From CAZSAT01 sp964604675 (GTDB lineage: Bacteria > Myxococcota_A > UBA796 > CAJQPC01), in the NCBI GenBank assembly GCA_964604675.1, contig CAZSAT010000024.1, positions 1-64,000 of the forward strand: 64,000 bases of DNA, read 5' to 3'. Below are positions 16,200 to 24,762 of this stretch, one piece after another; position 1 is the first letter of the stretch, and every line of letters starts with the position of its first letter. The notes below the pieces were generated by a model. It had not been told where the DNA came from. It did not search any database and was given only the letters and a program-made list of their open reading frames with translations. A program made the position numbers and the translations under genes.

Positions 16200-16219
16200 A
16201 ACCCCGCCAACGCGGGGGT
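16200..16219 (-). terminator. Hairpin after the CHAT-FHA gene
   Basis: CCCCGC (16202-16207) and GCGGGG (16212-16217) form a six-base-pair GC stem with a four-base loop, 16 bases after the minus-strand stop at 16235. The strand then reads TTAGAT, so there is no real U-tract. A second hairpin, TTCCCG/CGGGAA, lies further on near 16090. Either could stop transcription before the next minus-strand gene. Confidence 0.4.
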
Positions 16220-16234
16220 CAAGGCCGCGCGATC

Positions 16235-17929
16235 TCATCCCGTGGCCAGCACCGCCAGCCGGGTGGCCTGCCCGAGCCACAGCACGTCGCCTGCACGCAC
16301 CTCGACGTGTCCCTGAACGGAACGCAGGGCCTCCCGTCCGCGCTGCAGGCGTGCCGCTGCCGGAAGCTGCACGTGCGAGCCGCCCGTGGCCACCAGCGCA
16401 CGCCGGCTCAGGGCGAGGTCGACCGGTCCGCCGCTGGGGTACAGCTCCACCGCGTCCCCTCGTCGGGCAGGGTCGGTGCGGCCCAGGATCGCGCCCGGTT
16501 CGAGCCGCAGCTGTCGCCCGTCCTCGGGCCCGCCCCAGACCTCGAGGAGCAGAGCCCGCGCGGCGTCTCCACTCGGTCCGCGGCTCGGCTCGCCGAGCAC
16601 CGGGGCGAACAGCTCGGCGCGCACCCACGGGACGTCCAGCAGCACACGCAGCAGGTCGTCGGGCCCCCATCCAGCCTCGAGCAGGGCACCCAGCGCGCGC
16701 ACCCTCGGGGTCGGGGTCGGCTCGCCGCCCACGCCCATCAGGGGTGGGAGCGTGCGCATCAGCTCGACGAGTGGGGGCCGGACGGTGCGGAGGCGCGCCG
16801 TGGGGGTCTCCATGGACAGGAGGGCACCCAGCAGCTGCTCGACGCCGAACCATCCGCGTGCACGCGCCTGTTCGTTGGCGCGGCTCAGCAGGCCGCCCGC
16901 GCTGGTCCGTTCCGCCGGCCAGCCGGTCGGCCGGTCGGCCCCACGCAGCGGTGGAGGCGCGTCGAGCACGTGGCGACCCGACACCCTCAGCCGGGGGTTC
17001 CACCAGCGGCAGGTGGGGTGGGCGACGCCGAGTCGCTCCAGGCGTCGCCGACCCTCGGCCACGGCGTCGACGAGTGAGCCGCCGTCGGCCAGCGACTCGT
17101 AGAGCCCGAGCGAGAAGCGGGTGGAGGCGTCGTGCGCCAGCCGGGTGGCAGGGCGCAGGACGGCCGGCGCGTGCAGCGGTCCGATCTCCGCGGTGGGCAC
17201 CCGCGACCCGCGAGCGGATCCACAGATGTCCAGCACCACCAGGCCCGCGCCGGCACCCAGCGACGGTGGCAGGGTCGCGAGATCGTCTTCGTGCTGGGTG
17301 AGCACGTGCACCACGGGGTAGATGCCGGCCGTCCCGAGGTGCAAGCCGTCGAGCGAGGCAGGGCGCAGCACCTCGACGTCCAGCGCGGTGAGCCTCGCCA
17401 GCAAGGGGTCGAGCACGGCCAGGCAGATCGGATCCTCGGGTCGCGGCGTCCAGAGGGTGACCTGCAGGCGTTCGCCGTGGCGGGGGAGCGCGGGCACCGC
17501 AGCGCCGCTGGTGCGCACCACACGCGCGCCGGCCGCGACCCAGTCCCCGGGGGTCAAGAGCGTCACCAGCTCCCAGGGCACCCGCTCCAGCGCGTGGGTG
17601 CGCGGGTCGAAGAGCAGGCAGAGGTGGGCCCCTCGTTGCTCGGCCGCCGTGCGCAGCGCGGCGATGCGGCCACGGATCGGCGACATGCCTCGTCCCGACA
17701 GCAGCGTGGCCAGCGCTCGCGCGGCGTGCAGCTCGCGTCGGTGGGTGTCGGCCTCGGCGGCCGAGGTGAGCAGTCTCTCCGGCGGTGCGAGCAAGCGCGC
17801 GAGCCGTTCGGGCAGCGTGCTGAGCTCCGTCCGGCTCAGCCGACCGGCGACCTGGCCGTCTGCCCCTTCGTCGAGGACCGCGCCGAGACCATCGGGATCG
17901 AGGCCGAGCCGGAGGATGGGCGTGAGCAC
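16235..17929 (-). CDS. CHAT-type caspase-like protease with Clp-N-like and FHA-like domains
   Basis: 564 residues. The CHAT region spans about 95-315: RVPWELV (116-121), the catalytic-type His208 in YPVVHVL, Cys236 in LVVLDICGSARG, and a CHAT C-terminal stretch RFSLGLYESLADGGSLVDAV followed by WWNPRL. These match the His/Cys dyad and framework of the caspase-HetF-TPR peptidases. Residues about 344-440 contain two Clp-N-like repeats (ANEQARARGWFGVEQLLGALL and LLEAGWGPDDLLRVLL, the second weaker). The last 100 residues (WGGPEDGRQLRLEPGAILGR...) resemble an FHA domain. It is probably a regulated cytoplasmic protease with a phosphothreonine or partner-binding module. The start is GTG at 17927-17929 with no clear ribosome-binding site. 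The combination of domains is unusual. Confidence 0.7.
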   Translation of the reverse strand: MLTPILRLGLDPDGLGAVLDEGADGQVAGRLSRTELSTLPERLARLLAPPERLLTSAAEADTHRRELHAARALATLLSGRGMSPIRGRIAALRTAAEQRGAHLCLLFDPRTHALERVPWELVTLLTPGDWVAAGARVVRTSGAAVPALPRHGERLQVTLWTPRPEDPICLAVLDPLLARLTALDVEVLRPASLDGLHLGTAGIYPVVHVLTQHEDDLATLPPSLGAGAGLVVLDICGSARGSRVPTAEIGPLHAPAVLRPATRLAHDASTRFSLGLYESLADGGSLVDAVAEGRRRLERLGVAHPTCRWWNPRLRVSGRHVLDAPPPLRGADRPTGWPAERTSAGGLLSRANEQARARGWFGVEQLLGALLSMETPTARLRTVRPPLVELMRTLPPLMGVGGEPTPTPRVRALGALLEAGWGPDDLLRVLLDVPWVRAELFAPVLGEPSRGPSGDAARALLLEVWGGPEDGRQLRLEPGAILGRTDPARRGDAVELYPSGGPVDLALSRRALVATGGSHVQLPAAARLQRGREALRSVQGHVEVRAGDVLWLGQATRLAVLATG

Positions 17930-18151
17930 GGTGGGAGCCTACCCGGCCGCTTCGGCCCGGTTGGGCCTTGCGATCGCTTTCAAGCCGGTTTCACGTCGGA
18001 CCCGTCTCGGGTCACCGTTCGGGCAACGTCGTCGTGGGGGTGCCCTCGCGCGCCGGAAACCGCGTGCGGGAGTCGGCGTCGAGGTGAAGTCTGCTTCCCC
18101 CGGGGCCCATGCGCGGGTATCCTTCGCGCCTTCCGCGCCCAGGAGAGGAAC

Positions 18152-20161
18152 GTGCGGGTACTCCCCACCCTCGTTCTCAGTGTCCCGCTCACCCTGCTCT
18201 ACGCCTGCTCCGGTTCCGGCGGTGGCGGCGGCGACGACGAGTCGCCCCCCGAGATCGAGTACCCGGACGAAGACGGCGACACGATCATGGACTTCCACGA
18301 GGGCTTCTTCTCCAACATGTACCAGGACACGGGCGAAGACCTCGAAGACGTCGACACCGACGGCGACGACACCCCGGACTACCTGGACCTCGACAGCGAC
18401 GACGACGGCATTCCCGACGAGGTGGAGGCCGGCGACGACGACGTGCTGACCCTGCCGCTCGACTCCGACGGCGACGGCGAGTACGACTTCCGCGACGAGG
18501 ACAGCGACGACAACTGCCTCGACGACGAGGACGAGGGCGACGACGACCCGGACGACGACGGCATCGGTGACTACGCCGACCACGACAACGACGGCGACGG
18601 CATCCTCGACACCTACGAGATCGGCCGCGACTGCGCCGAGGTCGACACCGACGGCGACGGCACGCCGGACTACCTCGACGAGGACTCCGACGGCGACGGC
18701 GTGGCCGACATCTACGAGGCCGGCACCTCCGAGTTCGACACCGAGCCGGCCGACACCGACGGCGACGGCACGCCCGACTACCTCGACGAGGACTCCGACG
18801 GCGACGGCTTCACCGACACCTACGAGTCCGGTGGCTCCGAGCCCCGCGACACCGACGGCGACGGCCTCTACGACTTCCAGGACACCGACTCCGACGGCGA
18901 TGGCCTGACCGACGACGAGGAGCGCGACGTCTACGGCACCGACCCCTACGACTCCAACACCGACGGCGACGCCAACCCCGACGGCGCCGAGGTGTCCGCG
19001 GGCACCGACCCCAACGACCCGTTCAGCGAGATCGACGGGCTCTACGTCGAGGTCAACGAGCGGACCGAGACCGAGGAGGTCTTCGAGTTCACCCTCGACA
19101 TCCAGATGGGCGACATCGCCTTCCTGCTCGACACGACCGGCTCCATGTCGAGCACGCTCTCGGCGATGAAGAACGAGTACAGCGCGATCGTGAGCACCCT
19201 GTCGTCGCAGATCCCCGACGCCGAGTACGGCGTGGCCACCTTCGACGACTACAACCACGGCTCCTACGGGAGCGGGCAGGACAAGCCCTTCATCCTGCAG
19301 CAGGAGATCACGAGCGACGTCGGCCAGGTGCAGAGCGCGCTCTCCGGCATCGGCCTGCATGGCGGCGGCGATGGTCCCGAGTCGGGCATGGAGGCGCTCT
19401 ACCAGGGCCTCACCGGCGTCGGCTACGACCAGAGCTGCAACGGCAGCTACGACAGCGCCGACGACGTGAAGCCCTTCATCGGCTCGGCGTCCGATCCCTT
19501 CAACGGCTCCGCGGGCGGCGCCCAGACCGGGCTCTACTCCGGCGGTGGGGACCTCGGCGGCTTCGGCTTCCGGGCCTACGCACTCCCCGTGCTCGTCTAC
19601 GCCACCGACAACCAGCTGCGCGATGCCGATGGCGGCTTCGGCACCCCGGGCGGCTGCCCGGGCGACGCCGGCAACTCCGACGTCAGCATGGCGGCCCGGG
19701 ATCTGGGGGCCTACCTGATCGGTGTGTCGGTCTCCGGCTCCACACCGGTCACGCAGATGAACCAGCTGGCCGACGACACCTCCAGCTACGCCGACACCGA
19801 CGGCGACGGGCTGGCCGACGATCGCCTGGTCTTCACCTGGAACAGCTCCAGCTCCAGCCAGTTCCGCTCCACGGTCACCGACGCCATCGACGACCTGGTC
19901 CAGAGCGTGGTGTTCTCGGAGATCGAGCTGGAGATCGAGGGCGACACCCACGGCTTCGTGGTCGACATCGACCCGGCCACCTACACCCTGTCCGGCGCGG
20001 CCACGGGCCAGGTGATCGACTTCACGCTCACCTTCCGCGGCACCGTGGCGGAGGTCGAGGACGATCAGTTCTACAGCCTCACGCTCAACGTGCTCGGCGA
20101 CGGCACCACCCTGCTCGACTCCCAGGAGATCTTCGTCCTGGTCCCCGGCACCTCCTACTAG
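18152..20161 (+). CDS. Lipoprotein with TSP3-type calcium repeats and a VWA domain
   Basis: 669 residues. The signal MRVLPTLVLSVPLTLLYAC is a clean lipobox at Cys19. Residues about 35-290 are repeated acidic calcium-type motifs (DTDGDGTPDYLDEDSDGDG and variants, some ten or more), as in thrombospondin type 3 repeats. A VWA domain follows with the MIDAS motif DTTGSMSST and downstream YGVATFDDY. The C-terminal 130 residues include one more DTDGDG loop inserted near residue 550 and a beta-sandwich. It should be a surface, calcium-stabilised adhesin or matrix protein. The GTG start at 18152 has AGGAGAGG upstream. It heads a four-gene surface operon. Confidence 0.85.
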   Translation: MRVLPTLVLSVPLTLLYACSGSGGGGGDDESPPEIEYPDEDGDTIMDFHEGFFSNMYQDTGEDLEDVDTDGDDTPDYLDLDSDDDGIPDEVEAGDDDVLTLPLDSDGDGEYDFRDEDSDDNCLDDEDEGDDDPDDDGIGDYADHDNDGDGILDTYEIGRDCAEVDTDGDGTPDYLDEDSDGDGVADIYEAGTSEFDTEPADTDGDGTPDYLDEDSDGDGFTDTYESGGSEPRDTDGDGLYDFQDTDSDGDGLTDDEERDVYGTDPYDSNTDGDANPDGAEVSAGTDPNDPFSEIDGLYVEVNERTETEEVFEFTLDIQMGDIAFLLDTTGSMSSTLSAMKNEYSAIVSTLSSQIPDAEYGVATFDDYNHGSYGSGQDKPFILQQEITSDVGQVQSALSGIGLHGGGDGPESGMEALYQGLTGVGYDQSCNGSYDSADDVKPFIGSASDPFNGSAGGAQTGLYSGGGDLGGFGFRAYALPVLVYATDNQLRDADGGFGTPGGCPGDAGNSDVSMAARDLGAYLIGVSVSGSTPVTQMNQLADDTSSYADTDGDGLADDRLVFTWNSSSSSQFRSTVTDAIDDLVQSVVFSEIELEIEGDTHGFVVDIDPATYTLSGAATGQVIDFTLTFRGTVAEVEDDQFYSLTLNVLGDGTTLLDSQEIFVLVPGTSY

Positions 20162-20170
20162 GACCGCACC

Positions 20171-21247
20171 ATGAAGCGCCTCACGCTCGCCGCGTCCATC
20201 CTGCTCAGCCTGGTCGCCTGCAAGAACGAGAACGAGTTCACCGAGTGGGTCGACGATCCCTTCGCCGACGGCGGAAAGATCGAGGGTCGCGTGTGCAACG
20301 CCGAGACCGGCACCTGGTACGAAGGCGTCACGGTCTACACCCACCTCTACGACGAGAACGGCGTGGTGTGGGACACCCGCATCACCGAGTCCGACGAGGA
20401 CGGCTGGTGGGCGCTCGACCCCCTGCAGGGCGACCGCGAGTACGACATCTACTACCAGGTGGGCAACGAGATCATCGAGCAGTTCATGATCGGCATGCCC
20501 AAGAACAAGGACGTGATGATCGAGGAGCCCGACTGCTTCACGGCGGTGGACTTCAAGGCCGCGGTGGTGACGGGCGACTACGACGACTTCGGCGTGCTCT
20601 TCGAGACCCTCGGCATCACCGACTACCTCGAGGTCAACGGCCAGACCGGCGACGAGATGGTGGACTTCCTCACCGACCTCGATGCCATGAGCGAGTACGC
20701 GGTGGTCTTCTTCGACGGTGGCCACCTCGAAGAGGGCATCTTCTACGACTCCTCCGGTGCGGTGAATCCGACCGTGGACCTGGTGCTCGCCACCCTCCAG
20801 TCCTATGTCCAGCAGGGCGGCACCGTCTACGCCAGCGACTGGGCCTACGACGTGGTGGAGCGGGCCTGGCCCCAGGCCATCGACTTCATGGGCGACGACC
20901 TCGTGCCCGACGCCGGCCAGGTGGGTGAGGCCGACGTGGTGGTCGGGACCGTGCTCGACAGCGGCATGGAGAGCGCCATCGGAACCGGCGAGATGGCCGT
21001 GACCTACGACATGTTCGTGTGGCCGGTGATCCTCGATCTCGGGCCTGGCACCACGGCCTACCTCGTCGGCGATGCGCCCTACACCATGGACCAGCAGGAA
21101 CAGACCGCTCCGAACTCGCCCCTGATGGTGGGCTTCGACGACGGAGAGGGCCGGGTGGTGTTCTCCACCTGGCGGTCCCGCGCCAACGCGGGCGGGGAGC
21201 ACCTGAAGGCCATGCGCTACGTCCTCCCGGACACGAGCGGCGAGTAA
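20171..21247 (+). CDS. Lipoprotein with carboxypeptidase-regulatory-like and ThuA-like domains
   Basis: 358 residues. MKRLTLAASILLSLVAC is a lipoprotein signal (Cys17). Residues about 38-110 (GRVCNAETGTWYEGVTVYTHLYDENG) look like a carboxypeptidase-regulatory or CarboxypepD_reg-type beta-sandwich. Residues about 120-345 resemble a glutaminase/ThuA-like Rossmann domain: YAVVFFDGGH, LATLQSYVQQGGTVYASDW and GRVVFSTWRSRA. No catalytic Cys is evident, so binding rather than catalysis is likely. The start follows the VWA gene by nine bases. Confidence 0.7.
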   Translation: MKRLTLAASILLSLVACKNENEFTEWVDDPFADGGKIEGRVCNAETGTWYEGVTVYTHLYDENGVVWDTRITESDEDGWWALDPLQGDREYDIYYQVGNEIIEQFMIGMPKNKDVMIEEPDCFTAVDFKAAVVTGDYDDFGVLFETLGITDYLEVNGQTGDEMVDFLTDLDAMSEYAVVFFDGGHLEEGIFYDSSGAVNPTVDLVLATLQSYVQQGGTVYASDWAYDVVERAWPQAIDFMGDDLVPDAGQVGEADVVVGTVLDSGMESAIGTGEMAVTYDMFVWPVILDLGPGTTAYLVGDAPYTMDQQEQTAPNSPLMVGFDDGEGRVVFSTWRSRANAGGEHLKAMRYVLPDTSGE

Positions 21248-21263
21248 GGTGCTACAAACGGGC

Positions 21264-21851
21264 ATGTTCTGGCTCTTCGCGTCCCTCGCCCACGCTCAGC
21301 CCGTCGCCACCCTGGACGAGCGCAGCGCGGCCGAGCTCAACCGCCTGATCGACGATCTGGAACGCCTGGCCGAGCGGCAGGCGTGGGCAGGCGTCGAACG
21401 TCGGTACGAGCAGATCCTGGCCCTGGAGGGCGTGGTGCCCCCCGCCTACGTGCACGTCCAGGCCGCCTACTCGGCGCGCGTCAACGGCGAGATGGGCGCG
21501 GCGCTCGACCGGCTGAGCCGTGCGCAGTCGCTGGAGCCCACCGACCAGCTCGACATGTGGATCACGGCCATCAACGAGTCCTACGGACGCGTCGAGCTGG
21601 TGGTCGACCCGCCGCGCACGACCGAGCTCGAGGCGGAGAAGATGCCCTTCGATCCCGAGCAGCGGCGTGCCATCGACACCGCGGTGCTCTGGATGGACGC
21701 CGAAGGCTACTTCGAGGGCATGCTCCCGGGCGGCAGCTACGCGCTGGGCGGGAAGGAGTTCGAGGTCATCCCGGGGGTCGCCGTTCGGGTGGACCTCTCA
21801 CGCAAGGAGCTCCGCGCCGAGAAACGACAGGCGCGGAAGCAGGTCCGCTGA
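21264..21851 (+). CDS. Secreted TPR-like protein of unknown function
   Basis: 195 residues. MFWLFASLAHAQPVATLDERS gives a short signal with AHA-Q cleavage. Residues about 15-90 are helical with Ala-rich pairs (RLIDDLERLAERQAWAGVE, YVHVQAAYSARVNGEMGAAL) like two TPR units; the rest is beta-rich with a basic tail ending RKQVR. The ATG at 21264 is chosen because it places the hydrophobic stretch at the N-terminus; a GTG at 21249 would add five residues. It lies between the ThuA-like lipoprotein and the OmpA gene and presumably serves the same surface assembly. Confidence 0.6.
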   Translation: MFWLFASLAHAQPVATLDERSAAELNRLIDDLERLAERQAWAGVERRYEQILALEGVVPPAYVHVQAAYSARVNGEMGAALDRLSRAQSLEPTDQLDMWITAINESYGRVELVVDPPRTTELEAEKMPFDPEQRRAIDTAVLWMDAEGYFEGMLPGGSYALGGKEFEVIPGVAVRVDLSRKELRAEKRQARKQVR

Positions 21852-21869
21852 AGCAGAATGGGTTGGTAG

Positions 21870-23411
21870 ATGCTGTGCTCCCTCTTCGCTGTGTTGTCCA
21901 TGCTCGAGCGCCCGGCGTATGCCGAGGCCGGCGAGCTCCAGTTCGGTGCCTACGGTGGCTACCTCTGGACCGATCCCCAGGAGAACCTGGACGACACCTG
22001 GGTCCTGACCCCGCGCGTCGGCCTGGGCCTGGTCGACCCGATCACCCTGGAGGCGGACGCCGTGGGCTGGTCCCAGGGCCGCGCGCGCGTGGTCGTGGGC
22101 GACGACGGCATCCCGTACCGCTACGACGCGTTCACGCCGCGCATCAACCTGCTGGTCTTCCCGTTCCCGGACATCAAGGTCCGTCCGTTCCTCGCGGTCG
22201 GCGGCGGCATCATCTACAAGAAGATCCACCGCGACGCGGAGGTCTGGGAGCCCAGCCCTCAGGAAGGTGGGTACGGGAACTACAAGAACCCCGACACCGA
22301 TGCGCTCCTGAACGCGGGGCCGGGCCTCGAAGCCCGCCTCACGCCCGGCATGGCGCTCCGCACCGACTTCCGTTGGATGTACAACGTGGGCACCGAGCCC
22401 CATGGCGACATCCCGGATCAGTTCACGGACTGGGAGCTCACCTTCGGCTTCAACTTCTACCCCTTCGCGGGGAAGCGGGACCTCGACGGCGACGGCATCA
22501 CCGACTCGGTCGACGAGTGCGTGGAGGACCCGGAGGACTACGACCGCTACCAGGACGCTGACGGCTGCCCGGACCCCGACAACGACCGGGACCGCATCCT
22601 CGACATCAACGACACCTGCCCGCTCGCAGCGGAGGACGAAGACGGCTTCGCCGATGCCGACGGCTGCCCCGACACCGACAACGACGGCGACGGCCTGCTC
22701 GACGACTACGACCGTTGCCCCGACGTCGCGGAAGACCTCGACGGGTGGGAGGACGACGACGGCTGCCCGGACATCGACAACGACGGCGACGGCCTGGTCG
22801 ACCTGGAGGACAGCTGCCCGAACCACGCGGAGGACATGGACGGCTTCGAGGACGACGACGGCTGCGACGACCGCGACAACGACGGCGACGCCATCCTCGA
22901 CGCGGCCGACGCCTGCATGAACGAACCCGAGACCTACAACGGCATCGACGACGAGGACGGCTGCCCCGACGAGCTCCCACCCCAGATCGTCAAGTTCACG
23001 GGCGTGATCAAGGGCATCAACTTCGAGGTCGCCTCGGACCAGATCACGGTGGACAGCTACCGCCTGCTCGACGAGGCAGCGTCGGTGCTCATCGACTACC
23101 CGATGGTCCTGCTCGAGGTCCAGGGCCACACCGACAGCGACGGCGGCGACGACTACAACCTCGACCTGTCCGCCCGTCGCGCGGGCGCCGTGGTGCGCTA
23201 CCTCGTGAACCGTGGTGTGGGGCCGGAGCGCCTGAGCTGGATCGGCTACGGCGAGGAGCGGCCGCTCTCGACCAACGACACCCCCCAGGGCAAGGCCATC
23301 AACCGTCGCGTCGAGTTCCACATCGTCAACGAGAGCGGGGAGCTCTCCGACGAGCAGGGCACACCCGACATCGTTGCCCCAGACGGCACCGGCTCCGGCG
23401 TCCCCCTGTAG
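21870..23411 (+). CDS. TSP3-repeat OmpA family outer-membrane protein
   Basis: 513 residues. A signal (MLCSLFAVLSMLERPAYAE) leads to an eight-strand-type barrel region (about 20-205) with alternating hydrophobic strands, including LQFGAYGGYLW. Residues about 208-370 hold six TSP3-type repeats of the form DxDGCPDxDNDGDG. The C-terminal OmpA peptidoglycan-binding domain (about 375-490) has LLEVQGHTDSDGGDDYNLDLS, RAGAVVRYLVNRGV and NRRVEFHIV. It would tether the outer membrane to peptidoglycan and expose calcium-binding repeats in the periplasm. It is paralogous along its whole length to the protein at 57837. Confidence 0.9.
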   Translation: MLCSLFAVLSMLERPAYAEAGELQFGAYGGYLWTDPQENLDDTWVLTPRVGLGLVDPITLEADAVGWSQGRARVVVGDDGIPYRYDAFTPRINLLVFPFPDIKVRPFLAVGGGIIYKKIHRDAEVWEPSPQEGGYGNYKNPDTDALLNAGPGLEARLTPGMALRTDFRWMYNVGTEPHGDIPDQFTDWELTFGFNFYPFAGKRDLDGDGITDSVDECVEDPEDYDRYQDADGCPDPDNDRDRILDINDTCPLAAEDEDGFADADGCPDTDNDGDGLLDDYDRCPDVAEDLDGWEDDDGCPDIDNDGDGLVDLEDSCPNHAEDMDGFEDDDGCDDRDNDGDAILDAADACMNEPETYNGIDDEDGCPDELPPQIVKFTGVIKGINFEVASDQITVDSYRLLDEAASVLIDYPMVLLEVQGHTDSDGGDDYNLDLSARRAGAVVRYLVNRGVGPERLSWIGYGEERPLSTNDTPQGKAINRRVEFHIVNESGELSDEQGTPDIVAPDGTGSGVPL

Positions 23412-23415
23412 TGGG

Positions 23416-24762
23416 GTGGCCGCTCGGCGCCGTGGCCTTGGCCTGGCGGACGCGGCGGTGAGCCGCTTCGCGCCCGCAGCGGTGGCGCTGGTGGTGGCCC
23501 TGGTCTACCTGGCCACCGCCGCGCAATGGCACACACCGGACGCGGCGGCCTACGCCGACGACGTGCTCGACGGGCAGCTCGTGCACGCGAAGCACCTGCT
23601 GCACAACGCCTATGGCCTGGCGGCGGTCCGGCTGGCACAGGCGCTGGGCTACGAGGGCGCGATCATCGAGCCGCTCCAGTGGCTCAACGTCGGAGGGGCC
23701 TCCATCGGGTCGGGGCTCCTGTGCTGGTTGGTCGCGCGTCGGTCAGGGTTCCTCGCGGGGTCGCTGGCGGGGCTCGGGCTGGCGGCCACCTACGGATGGT
23801 GGTCGCTCGCCGGCACCTACGAGGTGCACATCTGGCCCGCTGTGGTCGTCTTGATGGCTCTGGCCGTCGCGACGGAGGGCGAGGCCTCTCCTGCGCGCGG
23901 CGTGGTCGTCGGCCTGCTCCACGGCGCGGCCATCCTGCTCCACCAGGTCGCCGCGCTCGCGGGCCCAGGGCTCGCGCTGGCGTTGATCGGCGGCTGGGGG
24001 GGGCGGCGCTTCCGTGCGCTGGTGGCGTACGTGGCGGTCGCGGCTGCGCTGCTGGGTGCTGGCTACGGCGGAGCGGCCCGCTACCAGTCGGAGCGCCTGG
24101 GTCATCCAGTCGGTGTCGAGGACCTCCTGCTCGCGGATGTCACGGCCGGCGCTCCCTCCTCGGACCGCTCGATCGGGAGTGAGGTCGCGCTCGGATGGTC
24201 GACCACTGCGGCCGCGCGCGTGCAGCGCACCTGCCTGCGCCAGCGACCCCACCCCCGGCGCGTGCCCTTGCCCACCCTCGGCTGGGCCTACGCAGCGCTC
24301 GGGCTCGGGCTGTTGGTGCGCGGGCAGCGCGTCGTGCGGGTGGCGCGACGGGAGGCGGTGGCGGTGGCCGCGTGGTGCTGGACCTATGTGCCGCTGGTCG
24401 CCTGGAAGGAGCCCCTGAACTTCGAGTACTACCTCGTGCCCACGGTGGGGCTCGTGCTGCTCCTCGGGCTGGCCTCCGGGCCGGGCGTGCTCGGGCGCCT
24501 GATGGCGCTCCTCCTGGCTGGATCCACCGCGTTGGTGGCGGTGAACAACCTCGACCGCGACATCCTACCGGCCTCGCGCACGCCGGACGACGGGCACCAC
24601 GTGTGCGCGGACGGGGCCACGTCGGTCGGCCGGGCGCTGAACGCCGAAGGCCTGCTGCTGGCGCCGCCGCCCGAGACACAGCTCGGGGACGCGCCCCCGG
24701 CGACGGGGCGTCACGGCGGTCCGCGGCGCGGCGTGCGAGGGCGCCTGGATCAAGCGCCCTGA
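23416..24762 (+). CDS. Polytopic membrane protein, GT-C glycosyltransferase-like
   Basis: 448 residues with about ten hydrophobic segments. After the first helix comes HTPDAAAYADD, an acidic loop of the sort that carries the catalytic Asp in GT-C glycosyltransferases (PMT/GT39-like), and a later EPLNFEYYLVP. The sugar donor and acceptor are unknown. The C-terminal 60 residues are soluble and low complexity. The start is uncertain: GTG at 23416 is used; GTG at 23458 would remove 14 residues and place the first helix at the N-terminus. The last 13 bases overlap the convergent bpt gene. Confidence 0.6.
   Translation: MAARRRGLGLADAAVSRFAPAAVALVVALVYLATAAQWHTPDAAAYADDVLDGQLVHAKHLLHNAYGLAAVRLAQALGYEGAIIEPLQWLNVGGASIGSGLLCWLVARRSGFLAGSLAGLGLAATYGWWSLAGTYEVHIWPAVVVLMALAVATEGEASPARGVVVGLLHGAAILLHQVAALAGPGLALALIGGWGGRRFRALVAYVAVAAALLGAGYGGAARYQSERLGHPVGVEDLLLADVTAGAPSSDRSIGSEVALGWSTTAAARVQRTCLRQRPHPRRVPLPTLGWAYAALGLGLLVRGQRVVRVARREAVAVAAWCWTYVPLVAWKEPLNFEYYLVPTVGLVLLLGLASGPGVLGRLMALLLAGSTALVAVNNLDRDILPASRTPDDGHHVCADGATSVGRALNAEGLLLAPPPETQLGDAPPATGRHGGPRRGVRGRLDQAP

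Noticed and set aside
16067..16234. A small RNA gene in the gap before the CHAT gene
   Set aside because: Only two short hairpins are seen, with no promoter or U-tract; terminators are the simpler explanation.
18340..18990. Regularly spaced short repeats resembling a CRISPR array
   Set aside because: The repeats are degenerate, coding, and in register with DxDGDG protein motifs; there are no identical repeats with unique spacers and no cas genes.
17939..21265. A very long open frame on the minus strand opposite the VWA-TSP3 lipoprotein
   Set aside because: It is a shadow: GAC/GAG/GGC-rich codons on the plus strand read as a Val/Asp/Gly/Arg-rich, repetitive protein on the other strand. The plus strand has a signal peptide, VWA motif and ribosome-binding site.
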